Source of the DNA: Ensifer sp. PDNC004
GTDB taxonomy: Bacteria; Pseudomonadota; Alphaproteobacteria; Rhizobiales; Rhizobiaceae
Direction of reading: 5' to 3'
Assembly: GCF_016919405.1 (NCBI RefSeq)
Contig: NZ_CP070352.1
Coordinates: 1,178,001-1,242,000 of the forward strand
Length of the DNA stretch: 64,000 nt
The notes under the pieces were generated by a model. It ran no database searches. It saw nothing but the letters and a program-made list of their open reading frames with translations, and was not told the DNA's origin. Position numbers and translations under genes: made by a program. How positions within the stretch are numbered: position 1 is the first letter of the stretch; every line of letters starts with the position of its first letter. Of the stretch, positions 16,479 to 25,023 are shown piece after piece.

Positions 16479-17747
16479 ATGCGTTGGATGAAGTACTTCA
16501 AGGCGGCCGCCATGGCCGGCGTCGCTTTTGCCGCCATGCCGGCGGCTGCGGCCGAAGTCTCGATTTTCTGCAGCTCGGCCGGCGCGGAGCTTGAGCTCTG
16601 CCAGTCGGCCTCCGAGGCCTGGGCCAAGGAAACCGGCAACACCGTCAAGATCAACAAGATGCCCGCCAACTGGGGCGAGGCGCTGCCGCTCTACCAGCAG
16701 CTACTCGCCGGCAAGTCCGGTGACGTCGACGTCCTGACGCTCGACAACATCTGGGTCGGAACGCTGGCGCCGCATCTGGTCGACCTGCGCGAAAAGGTTC
16801 CGGCCGACGAAATCTCCGCCCATTTCGAATCCTCGCTCGCCGACGCCACCATTGGCGGCAAGCTTCTGGCCATGCCCTGGTTCGTCGATGCCGGCCTGAT
16901 GTTCTATCGCAAGGATCTGCTCGAAAAGTACGGCAAGGGCGAGCCGAAGACCTGGCAGGAGCTGACCGAAACGGCGAAGTTCATCCAGGACAAGGAACGC
17001 GCTGGTGGCAGCCCCGATATGTGGGGCTATGTCTGGCAGGGCCGCGCCTATGAGGGGCTGACCTGCGATGCGCTCGAATGGGTCGCTTCCTTCGGCGGCG
17101 GCAATTTCATCTCGCCGGATGGCACCATCACGGCGAACAATCCTGAGGCCGTCAAGGCGCTCGATCTTGCCCGTTCCTGGATCGGCAACATCAGCCCCGA
17201 GGGCGTGCTGAACTATGATGAGGAAGGCTCGCGCGGCGTCTTCGAGGCCGGCAACTCCGTCTTCCATCGCAACTGGAGCTATGTCTGGGGCACGACCCAG
17301 GCTGAGGACTCCTCGCTGCGCGGCAAGATCGGCGTCATGGCGCTGCCGGTCGGCGCCGAGGGCCAGAAATCGAGCGGTTGCTATGGTGCAGGTCTGCTCG
17401 GCGTTTCGAAATACGCTGACGATGTCGATGCGGCCGTGAGCCTTGTGCGCTACCTGACAGGTGCGAAAGAACAGAAGCGCCGCGCGCTTCAGGCCTATAG
17501 CCCGACCTTGAAGGCGCTTTACGCGGACAATGACATCCTTGCTGCCAATCCGTCGCTGGCCTTTGCCGAAAAGGCCTATGCCGAAAGCGCCTCGCGGCCG
17601 TCGCAGGTGACCGGCGCTTCCTATAACCGCGTTTCGCAGCGGATCTTCAACGGCGTGCACAATGTGCTGAGCGGGAAGGAAAGTGCTGCGGATGCACTCG
17701 CCAAGGTCAGCAGCGATCTGGAGCGGTTGAAGGCGCGGGGCTGGTAA
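16479..17747 (+). CDS. Sugar ABC transporter substrate-binding protein (family 1, CUT1)
   Basis: A 422-residue periplasmic binding protein. A signal peptide covers about 1-26 (K-Y-F-K then a hydrophobic stretch ending A-A-A-A). The mature part has the family-1 lobes with N-W-G-E-A-L-P-L-Y-Q-Q-L-L-A-G, Y-R-K-D-L-L-E-K-Y-G and P-K-T-W-Q-E-L-T. The ATG at 16479 follows GGGGAGGAG. It is the first gene of a CUT1 system whose ATPase and permeases lie 2.7 kb downstream, with three enzyme genes in between. The sugar is not identifiable from sequence. Confidence 0.9.
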   Translation: MRWMKYFKAAAMAGVAFAAMPAAAAEVSIFCSSAGAELELCQSASEAWAKETGNTVKINKMPANWGEALPLYQQLLAGKSGDVDVLTLDNIWVGTLAPHLVDLREKVPADEISAHFESSLADATIGGKLLAMPWFVDAGLMFYRKDLLEKYGKGEPKTWQELTETAKFIQDKERAGGSPDMWGYVWQGRAYEGLTCDALEWVASFGGGNFISPDGTITANNPEAVKALDLARSWIGNISPEGVLNYDEEGSRGVFEAGNSVFHRNWSYVWGTTQAEDSSLRGKIGVMALPVGAEGQKSSGCYGAGLLGVSKYADDVDAAVSLVRYLTGAKEQKRRALQAYSPTLKALYADNDILAANPSLAFAEKAYAESASRPSQVTGASYNRVSQRIFNGVHNVLSGKESAADALAKVSSDLERLKARGW

Positions 17748-17763
17748 GCCCGCCTCGACGATA

Positions 17764-17787
17764 CGGGGTCCGGTGTGACGGACCCCG
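17764..17787 (+). other. Intercistronic hairpin after the binding-protein gene
   Basis: A nine-base perfect stem CGGGGTCCG/CGGACCCCG with a six-base loop starts 16 bases after the binding-protein stop. No T-run follows. Such hairpins often stabilise the upstream message, so the binding protein is made in excess over the downstream genes. Confidence 0.6.
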
Positions 17788-17813
17788 CCACCACAGCATC
17801 TGAGGAAACCAAC

Positions 17814-18689
17814 GTGAATATTGCGATCGCACCGTGCTGCTGGGGCATCTATTGGCCCCAGGGGAATGAACTCGGCTGGACCGACTATCTCGACCGCATC
17901 CGTGCGGCCGGTTACCGGCACACCGAGCTCGGCCCCTATGGCTATTTTTCCACGGACGCCAAGGTGCTTTCGTCCGAGCTGGCAAGCCGTGACCTAGAGG
18001 TCGTCGCGGCCGCCCATGTCCATACGCTTGCAGATGCGTCCACCTGGCCGGTGCTTGAGGAAAAGACGCAGGCGATCTGCAAGCTGCTTGCCGAAATCGG
18101 TGGCACGCATTTCATCCTGATGGACGAGTCGGAGTTCTACCCGAAGGATCGCATGGGTTTGGTTGACGAAGCCGGCTGGCGTGCGGTTGTCGATCAGACG
18201 AACCGAGCGGCGGCGATCGCCCGCAGGCACGGGCTGGCATTCAGCTTCCACCCGCATGTCGGCACCTGTGTCGAGCGTGAAGATCAGATCGAGTGGCTGC
18301 TGGCCGACACCGATCCCGATCTCGTCGGGCTTTGCCTCGATACCGGCCACCACGCCTATTGGAAGGCCGACCCGATCGCCTTTTATCGGCGCCACCGCAA
18401 CCGCATCAACTCGGTGCATCTGAAGAATGTCGACGGTGCTTTCCGCGAGCGCGTGCTTTCCGAAGGCATCCATTCGGATCGTGCCTTTGAAGAGGGCATC
18501 ATGACCGATCTCGACCGTGGCGTCGTCGATATCGCCGCCTTCGTGTCGGCGCTGCGCGAGACTGGTTACGACGGCCCGCTGGTGGTCGAGCAGGATCTGG
18601 CGCTGAACCATGCCGATACGCCGGAAACGATCGCCCGACGCAATTTTGACTTCGTCTCGAAGCTTCTTGCGAACGGGGCCGGCGCATGA
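17814..18689 (+). CDS. Sugar phosphate isomerase/epimerase family protein (AP-endonuclease-2-like TIM barrel)
   Basis: A 291-residue TIM-barrel protein related to IolE-type inosose dehydratases and sugar epimerases. The metal-binding blocks are visible: E near 116 in D-E-S-E-F, H-P-H-V-G-T near 148, L-D-T-G-H-H near 176, H-L-K-N-V-D near 202 and the late V-V-E-Q-D-L. GTG at 17814 follows GAGG and gives the normal N-terminus; a GTG at 17775 lies inside the preceding hairpin loop and is unlikely. It is predicted to isomerise or dehydrate the keto-sugar made by the Gfo/Idh enzyme of the same operon (inference). Confidence 0.8.
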   Translation: MNIAIAPCCWGIYWPQGNELGWTDYLDRIRAAGYRHTELGPYGYFSTDAKVLSSELASRDLEVVAAAHVHTLADASTWPVLEEKTQAICKLLAEIGGTHFILMDESEFYPKDRMGLVDEAGWRAVVDQTNRAAAIARRHGLAFSFHPHVGTCVEREDQIEWLLADTDPDLVGLCLDTGHHAYWKADPIAFYRRHRNRINSVHLKNVDGAFRERVLSEGIHSDRAFEEGIMTDLDRGVVDIAAFVSALRETGYDGPLVVEQDLALNHADTPETIARRNFDFVSKLLANGAGA

Positions 18690-19483
18690 AGGTCGAGATC
18701 CACGATACGCCGGCCGCCATCGGCGAGCGTCTTGCGGACCGGATCATTGCCGGTATCCGGGAAGCGAGTGCTGCAGGCCGCAACTACGTTCTCGGCTGCC
18801 CGGGCGGCCGCAGTCCGTTGCCGGTCTATGAGGCGCTCGGACGCCGTCTTGCTGGCGACCCCGTCGATTGCTCGCGGCTGATCATCGTCATGATGGACGA
18901 GTATCTCCGTCCCGCAGAAGGGGACGGTTTCGCCCCGCCGCCGGCTGAGGCGCATTACTCCTGCCGCGGCTTCGGGGAACGTGAGATCGTCGGCCGCATC
19001 AATGCGGGGCTGCCGGAAAACTTCCGCATTCCATTCGAAAACTTCTGGATGCCGGATATTGCGGCACCTGGCGGCTACGATGAGCGCATCGCTGCCGCGG
19101 GCGGTATCGACCTTTTCCTGCTTGCCTCCGGCGCCGGCGATGGACACATCGCCTTCAACCCGCCGGGCTCTGCCCGCGACAGCCGCACCCGCATCGTCGC
19201 CCTTGCCGAGCAGACGCGGCGCGACAATCTCGCGACCTTCCCCGATTTCTCAGGCATCGACGAGGTGCCCTCGCATGGCGTTACGATCGGCATCGGCTCG
19301 ATCGCCGAACTGTCGAAGGCCGTCGCGATGATCGTCTGGGGCGAAGGCAAGCGCCACGCCTTCTATCGCCTGACGAGCGCCCGCGCTTACGACCCGAGCT
19401 GGCCGGCGACCATAGCCGTCGAATGCCGGGGCGCCGAACTCTACGCCGATGCGGATGCAGCCGGCGAATGGGGAGCGCGGTGA
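18686..19483 (+). CDS. NagB-like (glucosamine-6-phosphate deaminase fold) protein lacking the catalytic Glu
   Basis: A 265-residue NagB/RpiA/SOL-fold protein. It keeps the phosphate-loop G-C-P-G-G-R-S-P, the M-D-E-Y motif near 70 and the G-x-G-D-G-H-I-A-F-N motif with Asp152 and His154. The Glu that follows A-F-N in true NagB (Glu148 of the E. coli enzyme, partner of the ring-opening His) is replaced by Pro159. It therefore may not be a standard GlcN6P deaminase; a lactonase, isomerase or different amino-sugar activity is possible. It overlaps its neighbours at both ends (ATGA; TGATG), so it belongs to the operon. Confidence 0.78.
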   Translation: MKVEIHDTPAAIGERLADRIIAGIREASAAGRNYVLGCPGGRSPLPVYEALGRRLAGDPVDCSRLIIVMMDEYLRPAEGDGFAPPPAEAHYSCRGFGEREIVGRINAGLPENFRIPFENFWMPDIAAPGGYDERIAAAGGIDLFLLASGAGDGHIAFNPPGSARDSRTRIVALAEQTRRDNLATFPDFSGIDEVPSHGVTIGIGSIAELSKAVAMIVWGEGKRHAFYRLTSARAYDPSWPATIAVECRGAELYADADAAGEWGAR

Positions 19484-20409
19484 TGGGCCAGCATGCCATC
19501 GGCATCGATGTCGGGGGAACGAAGACCAAGGCCTGCCTTGTGCGTCTTGCCGACGGTGCCGTGATCGCCGAGCGCACCGAGCCGACCCGCTGCCAGGAGG
19601 GCGGCGCTGCCGTGCTCGACCTGGTGGCCTCGCTTGCCGAGACCATCCGCCACGAAGGCGAAACGCTCGGTGTCGAGACGACGGGTCTCGGCGTCTGTCT
19701 GCCGGAACTGGTGACCGGCGCGGGCGAACCCGCTTCCGCCTGGAACTTCGACTGGCGCGGCCTCGACTATCACGGCCGTCTCAGCGGTTTCGGGCCGCTG
19801 CATATCGATAGCGACGTGCGGGCCGCCGCCTTCGCCGAGGGCTGGATTGGCGCCGGTCGCGGTATCGATCCCTTCGTCTACGTGACCATCTCGACCGGGC
19901 TTTCGCATTCGCTGGTGATCGGCGGCGTGCCCTATGCGGGTGCCCGCGGCTTTGCGATCCATTTCTCCGGCAGCGATCTCGTTGCCTTCTCGGGCGAAGG
20001 GCAGGACCAGGCGGTTCGCCACAACCTAGAGCTTTTTGCGAGCGGCAAGGCGCTCGGAGAGCGTTACGGCCGGTTGATCGGCCGACCGGACGCAAGCGCG
20101 CTGCAACTCTTCGAAGCCGAAGCGGAAGACCCGCGGGCCGCACAGATGGTGGCCGACGGTCTTCTGTCGCTCGCCTCCTATCTCGGCCAGCTTGTCAACA
20201 CGCTCGATCCGGCCGTGCTCATCCTCGGCGGCGGAATCGGCGGCGACCCGTCGGTCAATGCGCGGCTCGCCGCGCTGACGCGGCCGTTCATCTGGGCCGA
20301 CGGCGCGCGCGACATGCCGATCGTTTCGAGCCTCCTCGGTGATGCGGCCTGCGCCATCGGCGTTTCCGCGCTTGCAAACAGGACTGCCAACCAGACGGTG
20401 CGCCAATGA
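19483..20409 (+). CDS. ROK-family sugar kinase-like protein without the zinc-binding Cys motif
   Basis: A 308-residue ROK (repressor/ORF/kinase) protein without an N-terminal HTH. The ATP phosphate motif D-V-G-G-T-K-T-K is at about 9-16 and a candidate catalytic Asp is in D-S-D-V-R-A-A-A near 111. The family's C-x-C-G-x2-G-C zinc motif and the usual G-E-x-G-H are absent: the region reads G-F-A-I-H-F. It is probably a diverged hexose kinase or a protein that only binds a sugar. The start codon shares one base with the upstream stop codon. Confidence 0.78.
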   Translation: MGQHAIGIDVGGTKTKACLVRLADGAVIAERTEPTRCQEGGAAVLDLVASLAETIRHEGETLGVETTGLGVCLPELVTGAGEPASAWNFDWRGLDYHGRLSGFGPLHIDSDVRAAAFAEGWIGAGRGIDPFVYVTISTGLSHSLVIGGVPYAGARGFAIHFSGSDLVAFSGEGQDQAVRHNLELFASGKALGERYGRLIGRPDASALQLFEAEAEDPRAAQMVADGLLSLASYLGQLVNTLDPAVLILGGGIGGDPSVNARLAALTRPFIWADGARDMPIVSSLLGDAACAIGVSALANRTANQTVRQ

Positions 20410-21479
20410 GTGGAATTGCCCTTACCAATGTCGTCAAGCGTTTCGGTGCGCTGACCGTGATCGACAAGGTCAACCTTTCGGTCGCAGAAGGCGAGTTCGT
20501 CGTCTTCGTCGGCCCCTCCGGATGCGGGAAGTCGACGCTGCTGCGCATGATCGCCGGGCTCGAGGAAATCACCGACGGCGAGCTGCAGATCGGTGGCGCG
20601 CGCATGAACGAGACGGCGCCGGCGCGCCGCGGCATCGCCATGGTGTTCCAGTCCTACGCGCTCTATCCGCATATGAGCGTCGAGCGCAATCTCGGCTTCG
20701 CGTTGGAAACGGCGCGGCTTGCCGGCGGTGAAATCAAGGAGCGCGTGGCGAAGGTTGCCCGGTTCCTCAAGATCGAACATCTGCTCGCGCGCCGCCCGGC
20801 CCAGCTTTCCGGCGGCCAACAGCAGCGCGTCGCCATCGGCCGCGCGCTTGTTCGCTCGCAGAAGCTGTTCCTGTTCGATGAGCCGCTCTCCAATCTCGAT
20901 GCCGATCTGCGCATGGAGATGCGGGTGGAGATTGCCCGCATCCACCGCGAGCTCAAAGCCACCACCGTCTATGTCACCCACGACCAGCTCGAAGCGATGA
21001 CGCTGGCGGATCGCATCGTCGTGCTGAAGGACGGTCGTATCTCGCAGGTCGGCACGCCGATGGAGCTTTACGAACGCCCAGCCAACAAGTTCGTCGCCAG
21101 CTTCATCGGCGCCCCGCGCATGAATTTTCTGACCGGGACGCTTGCCAGTGACGCGGGCGGAAGCCGCCTCGATGTGCTCGACGCCCGCCATGGGCTTGGG
21201 CACTTCGGCTATGAGGGCGAGGTCAGCGTCGGCATCCGGCCGGAAGACCTGATCCTCGGCGGCGGTGACGTCCGCCTACCCGCGACCGTGCAGCTTGTCG
21301 AGCCGCTCGGCGGCGAGGCGCTCGTTCACGCGCGCCTTAGCAACGGCCAGTCTCTGGTCGTCAAGGCGCAGGGCAAGCCCGATCTCAAGCCGAACGCCGA
21401 CATCACCGTCGGCTGGCTGACGTCGAAGGCGCATATCTTCGGTGCCGACGACATGGCGCTTACGGCCAAGGGAGCGTGA
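20406..21479 (+). CDS. Sugar ABC transporter ATP-binding protein (MalK/UgpC type)
   Basis: A 357-residue ATPase with Walker A G-P-S-G-C-G-K-S-T, signature L-S-G-G-Q-Q-Q-R-V, Walker B L-F-L-F-D-E-P-L-S-N-L-D and H-loop V-T-H-D. A C-terminal TOBE-type regulatory domain begins near 235 (F-I-G-A-P-R-M-N-F). It powers import by the two permeases that follow and overlaps the ROK gene by four bases. Confidence 0.93.
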   Translation: MSGIALTNVVKRFGALTVIDKVNLSVAEGEFVVFVGPSGCGKSTLLRMIAGLEEITDGELQIGGARMNETAPARRGIAMVFQSYALYPHMSVERNLGFALETARLAGGEIKERVAKVARFLKIEHLLARRPAQLSGGQQQRVAIGRALVRSQKLFLFDEPLSNLDADLRMEMRVEIARIHRELKATTVYVTHDQLEAMTLADRIVVLKDGRISQVGTPMELYERPANKFVASFIGAPRMNFLTGTLASDAGGSRLDVLDARHGLGHFGYEGEVSVGIRPEDLILGGGDVRLPATVQLVEPLGGEALVHARLSNGQSLVVKAQGKPDLKPNADITVGWLTSKAHIFGADDMALTAKGA

Positions 21480-21483
21480 GGCC

Positions 21484-22392
21484 ATGATGGCGGGTTCACG
21501 ATCAACAGGACTGCGGCAGGCGCGCGTTCGTACCGCCTGGCTGTTTCTCGCGCCAAGCCTGCTTGTCCTCACCGGCGTGGCGCTCTGGCCGCTCGGCCGC
21601 ACCTTCCTTTTTTCCTTCACCGACGCCCTGCTCACCGAGCCGGACTTCTACAGCTATGTCGGCTTCGACAACTACTATGCGCTGTTTGAGGATCCGCTCT
21701 GGTGGCAGTCGGTCCGCAACACGCTTTACTTCACGGTCATTTCCGTGTCGATCGAGACCGTGCTCGGCCTAACGATCGCGCTGCTCCTGAACTCCCATAT
21801 CGCCGGGCGCGGCATGATGCGCGCGATCATCCTGATCCCCTGGTCGATCCCGGTCGTCGTCAGTGCGCGCATGTGGCAATGGATGCTGCATGACCAGTTC
21901 GGCATCGTGAACCACGTGCTGAAGCTTGCCGGCGTGATTGAAAGTGGCGTCGCCTGGACTGCCAATTCGGCGCTGGTGATGCCCGTGATCATCGCGGTCG
22001 ACGTCTGGATTACCACGCCCTTCATGGTGCTGCTGATCCTTGCCGGATTGTCGATGCTGCCGCGCGGCATCTATGAGGCCGCCTCGATCGACGGCGTGCC
22101 GGCATGGAAGCAGTTTACCTCGCTGACGCTGCCGCTGCTTGCCCCGAGCATCGCCGTCGCCGTGCTCTTCCGCCTGCTCGACGCGCTGCGCATGTTCGAC
22201 CTGAGCTACGTGCTTTCCTCCAACAGCGACGACACCAAGACGGTCTCGATCTATGCCCGCGAAGTGCTGGTCAATTTCCAGGACATGGGCGTCGGCTCGG
22301 CCGCCAGCACCGCCGTCTTTCTGATGATCGCGCTGGTGACGGCCATCTACGTCACCGTCTTCCGTCTCAATCGCCGCCTCATGGGAGTTTGA
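21484..22392 (+). CDS. Sugar ABC transporter permease (MalF/UgpA type)
   Basis: A 302-residue inner-membrane permease with six predicted membrane segments. The coupling-helix EAA motif reads Y-E-A-A-S-I-D-G-V-P-A-W-K-Q-F near 200. It pairs with the downstream permease to form the CUT1 channel. The ATG lies four bases after the ATPase stop, and a second ATG follows directly. Confidence 0.92.
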   Translation: MMAGSRSTGLRQARVRTAWLFLAPSLLVLTGVALWPLGRTFLFSFTDALLTEPDFYSYVGFDNYYALFEDPLWWQSVRNTLYFTVISVSIETVLGLTIALLLNSHIAGRGMMRAIILIPWSIPVVVSARMWQWMLHDQFGIVNHVLKLAGVIESGVAWTANSALVMPVIIAVDVWITTPFMVLLILAGLSMLPRGIYEAASIDGVPAWKQFTSLTLPLLAPSIAVAVLFRLLDALRMFDLSYVLSSNSDDTKTVSIYAREVLVNFQDMGVGSAASTAVFLMIALVTAIYVTVFRLNRRLMGV

Positions 22393-22393
22393 C

Positions 22394-23233
22394 ATGGTCA
22401 GGAGCAACACCGGCAAACGCCTGCACAAGGTCGCGATCTACGCACTCTTCGGCATCGTCGCGCTGTACACGCTGTTTCCGTTCTACTGGATGATCGCCTC
22501 GTCGATGAAGTCGGGCCAGGCGATCTTCGACGTCACCTTCTTGCCCGACCTGAAGTTCAACAACTACGCGGCGATCCTCTCCGACGGCGTCTTTTTGCGT
22601 TCGCTGCTCAATTCGTTGATCGTCGCCTTCTCGGTCGTGGCGCTGTCGCTGCTGCTGGCGGTCGGCGCGGCCTACGCGCTGGGACGTATCGATTTCCGCG
22701 GCCGCTCGCCGATCATGCTGCTGGTGCTCGCGGTATCGATGTTCCCGCAGATCGCGCTGCTTTCCGGGCTCTTCGAGATGATCCGCTGGCTCGGGCTCTA
22801 CAACACCATCGGCTCGCTGATCTTCGCCTATATGATCTTCACGCTGCCCTTCAACATCTGGGTGCTGACGACCTTCATGCGTGACCTGCCGAAGCAGATC
22901 GAGGAGGCGGCGATCATGGACGGGTGCTCGCCGCTACGCATCGTGCGCTGCATCTTCCTGCCGATGATGGGACCGGCGCTGATCTCGACGGGGCTTCTCG
23001 CCTTCATCGCGTCCTGGAACGAGTTCATGTTCGCGCTGACCTTCATCCTAACCGACGAGAACCGCACCGTGCCGGTGGCAATCGCTTTGATCTCCGGGTC
23101 GAGCCGCTACGAGTTCCCCTATGGGGCGATCATGGCCGCCTCGACCATCGTCACGGTGCCGCTGATCATTCTCGCGCTGATATTCCAGAAACACATCGTC
23201 TCCGGCCTGACGGCCGGTGCGGTCAAGGGTTGA
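22394..23233 (+). CDS. Sugar ABC transporter permease (MalG/UgpE type)
   Basis: A 279-residue permease with six membrane segments and the EAA motif E-E-A-A-I-M-D-G-C-S-P-L near 175. The N-terminal L-F-P-F-Y-W-M-I-A-S-S-M-K is typical of MalG-type permeases. It starts one base after the upstream permease stop codon, indicating tight coupling. Confidence 0.92.
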   Translation: MVRSNTGKRLHKVAIYALFGIVALYTLFPFYWMIASSMKSGQAIFDVTFLPDLKFNNYAAILSDGVFLRSLLNSLIVAFSVVALSLLLAVGAAYALGRIDFRGRSPIMLLVLAVSMFPQIALLSGLFEMIRWLGLYNTIGSLIFAYMIFTLPFNIWVLTTFMRDLPKQIEEAAIMDGCSPLRIVRCIFLPMMGPALISTGLLAFIASWNEFMFALTFILTDENRTVPVAIALISGSSRYEFPYGAIMAASTIVTVPLIILALIFQKHIVSGLTAGAVKG

Positions 23234-23267
23234 AATGGCCTCCATTCGAGGCGGAAAGGGTACTCAC

Positions 23268-24353
23268 ATGCGTGTCGTTCGTGTTGGTTTGATCGGGCTT
23301 GGCGAAGTTAGCCAGCTCATGCATCTGCCGATCCTGGCCGATCATCGCCATCTGTTCGAAATCGCCGGCGTCTATGACGTCTCGCCGAGCCTGACGGCCT
23401 ATTGTTCGGCCCGTTATCCCGGCGCAAAGAAATATGAGACGGCGGAAGCGCTTGTCTCTGCACCTGATATCGATGCCATCTTCATCCTGACGCCCGACCA
23501 GACGCACAGCTTCTATCTGGAGATGGCGCTGAAGGGGAAGAAGCATGTCTTCCTGGAAAAGCCCGCCTGCCTGACGCTCGGCGAAATCGACGCGGTCGCG
23601 CCGCTGGCGGACGCCACGGACCGGCTGCTCTTCGTTGCCTATATGCGCCGCTATTCGCCAAGCTTCCTGCGCGCCAAGGCGATGATGCCGGCCGCGAGCG
23701 ACGTGCGTTACGTCCGCGTCCGCGACATCATCTGCGAAGGCCCGTTCTTCATTCGCCAGACCCGCAACATCTTCTATCCAAAGGACCTCGACGCCGCGTT
23801 CCTGGCGGATTCCCGGGCGCAGACAACGGCGCTTTTGAAACAGGTGGTTGGCGATGATGCGCCCGCCGATCTGATGCGCGCCTATCAGGTACTGACCGGG
23901 CTTTCTTCGCACAGCCTCTCGGCGATGCGCGAGCTGATCGGCCTGCCGAAGCGGGTGATTGCCGCCCATCACAAATGCAACGGCGAGTCCATCGTCGCGC
24001 TGTTCGATTACGGCCACTTCACCGCGATCTACGAAGCCATGATCGACAACGTCGCCCGCTTCGATGCCCGCATCGAGGTGCTTTCCGATCGCCGCCAGCT
24101 GCGCGTCAGCTACGACACGCCCTATATCCGCAACTTGCCGACTTCGCTCGAAGTGATCGACAGCACCGATACCGAGACCGAAACGCGCACCTTCGGCCCT
24201 GATTACACTGATCCCTTCGCCCTGGAGCTGCGGGCCTTCCACGACCATCTTGTCAACGGCACCAAGCCGAAGACGACGTTGTCGGACTCGCGTCAGGATC
24301 TGGCGTTGATGGCCGAGATCGTCGGTCGCCTGCGCGAGAGTTCGGGGCTATAG
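23268..24353 (+). CDS. Gfo/Idh/MocA-family oxidoreductase
   Basis: A 361-residue NAD(P)-dependent dehydrogenase. The Rossmann motif G-L-I-G-L-G-E-V-S-Q is near 7-16 and E-K-P, the family cofactor/catalytic motif, near 98. The C-terminal half is the alpha/beta substrate domain. Family members oxidise sugars, inositols or their glycosides. In this operon it probably makes a keto-sugar for the TIM-barrel enzyme (inference). The ATG at 23268 was preferred because the Rossmann strand begins directly after it; an ATG at 23235 is in frame. Confidence 0.85.
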   Translation: MRVVRVGLIGLGEVSQLMHLPILADHRHLFEIAGVYDVSPSLTAYCSARYPGAKKYETAEALVSAPDIDAIFILTPDQTHSFYLEMALKGKKHVFLEKPACLTLGEIDAVAPLADATDRLLFVAYMRRYSPSFLRAKAMMPAASDVRYVRVRDIICEGPFFIRQTRNIFYPKDLDAAFLADSRAQTTALLKQVVGDDAPADLMRAYQVLTGLSSHSLSAMRELIGLPKRVIAAHHKCNGESIVALFDYGHFTAIYEAMIDNVARFDARIEVLSDRRQLRVSYDTPYIRNLPTSLEVIDSTDTETETRTFGPDYTDPFALELRAFHDHLVNGTKPKTTLSDSRQDLALMAEIVGRLRESSGL

Positions 24354-24387
24354 CAGGACACGTTTCACACACTAGAGTTGTATCGAC

Positions 24388-24954
24388 ATGGCAAAACGCG
24401 AAACCGCACGTGACCGCATTCTCACCGCCGCCGAAGCGATCGTCGTCGGCAAGGGCGTGTCATCCCTCACCTTCGACGAAGTGGCGGAACAGACCGGCCT
24501 CAGCAAGGGCGGGATTCTCTACCACTTCGCGAGCAAAGACGCGCTGGTGCGGGCGATGGTCGAGCGCTTCGTCTACCGTTTCGAGACCGGTCTCTCCGGC
24601 CTCGAAACCGAGGACGAGGACCCGCATGGCCGCTACACCCGCGCCTATGTGCGCGCCACGCTCGGCGAGGCCACCAGCACCGGCGATCAGTACGACCGCC
24701 TGGGTGCCAGCATCACCGCGGCGCTCTCGAACTTTCCCGACCTTCTTGAGATTGTGCGCCAGCAGAACATCCGCTGCCAGGCATCCGTCGAAAACGACGG
24801 CCTCGATCCGGTCGAAGCGACGATCACGCGACTGGCGGTCGAGGGCATGTGGCTGGCTGAGGTCTTCAATGTCATGCATCTCGACCCCGAGATGAAGCGT
24901 GCCGTCACCGCCCGGCTTTTGGAGCGTACGCACGCCCAAGCACCGCCGAAATAG
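24388..24954 (+). CDS. TetR-family transcriptional regulator
   Basis: A 188-residue regulator with the TetR HTH at about 8-55 (R-D-R-I-L-T-A-A-E, T-F-D-E-V-A-E-Q-T-G-L-S-K-G-G-I-L-Y-H-F) and a TetR_C-like ligand domain. It is the only full ligand-binding regulator in the operon and is the best candidate binder of the 28-base palindrome at 16402. It lies 34 bases behind the oxidoreductase gene. Confidence 0.9.
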   Translation: MAKRETARDRILTAAEAIVVGKGVSSLTFDEVAEQTGLSKGGILYHFASKDALVRAMVERFVYRFETGLSGLETEDEDPHGRYTRAYVRATLGEATSTGDQYDRLGASITAALSNFPDLLEIVRQQNIRCQASVENDGLDPVEATITRLAVEGMWLAEVFNVMHLDPEMKRAVTARLLERTHAQAPPK

Positions 24955-25023
24955 CACGCGTCGCGCGCTGACATTCCCCCGCATCGGCGCGCCGCTTCGC
25001 GCCCAGAACCAAGGAGTTTTCCG

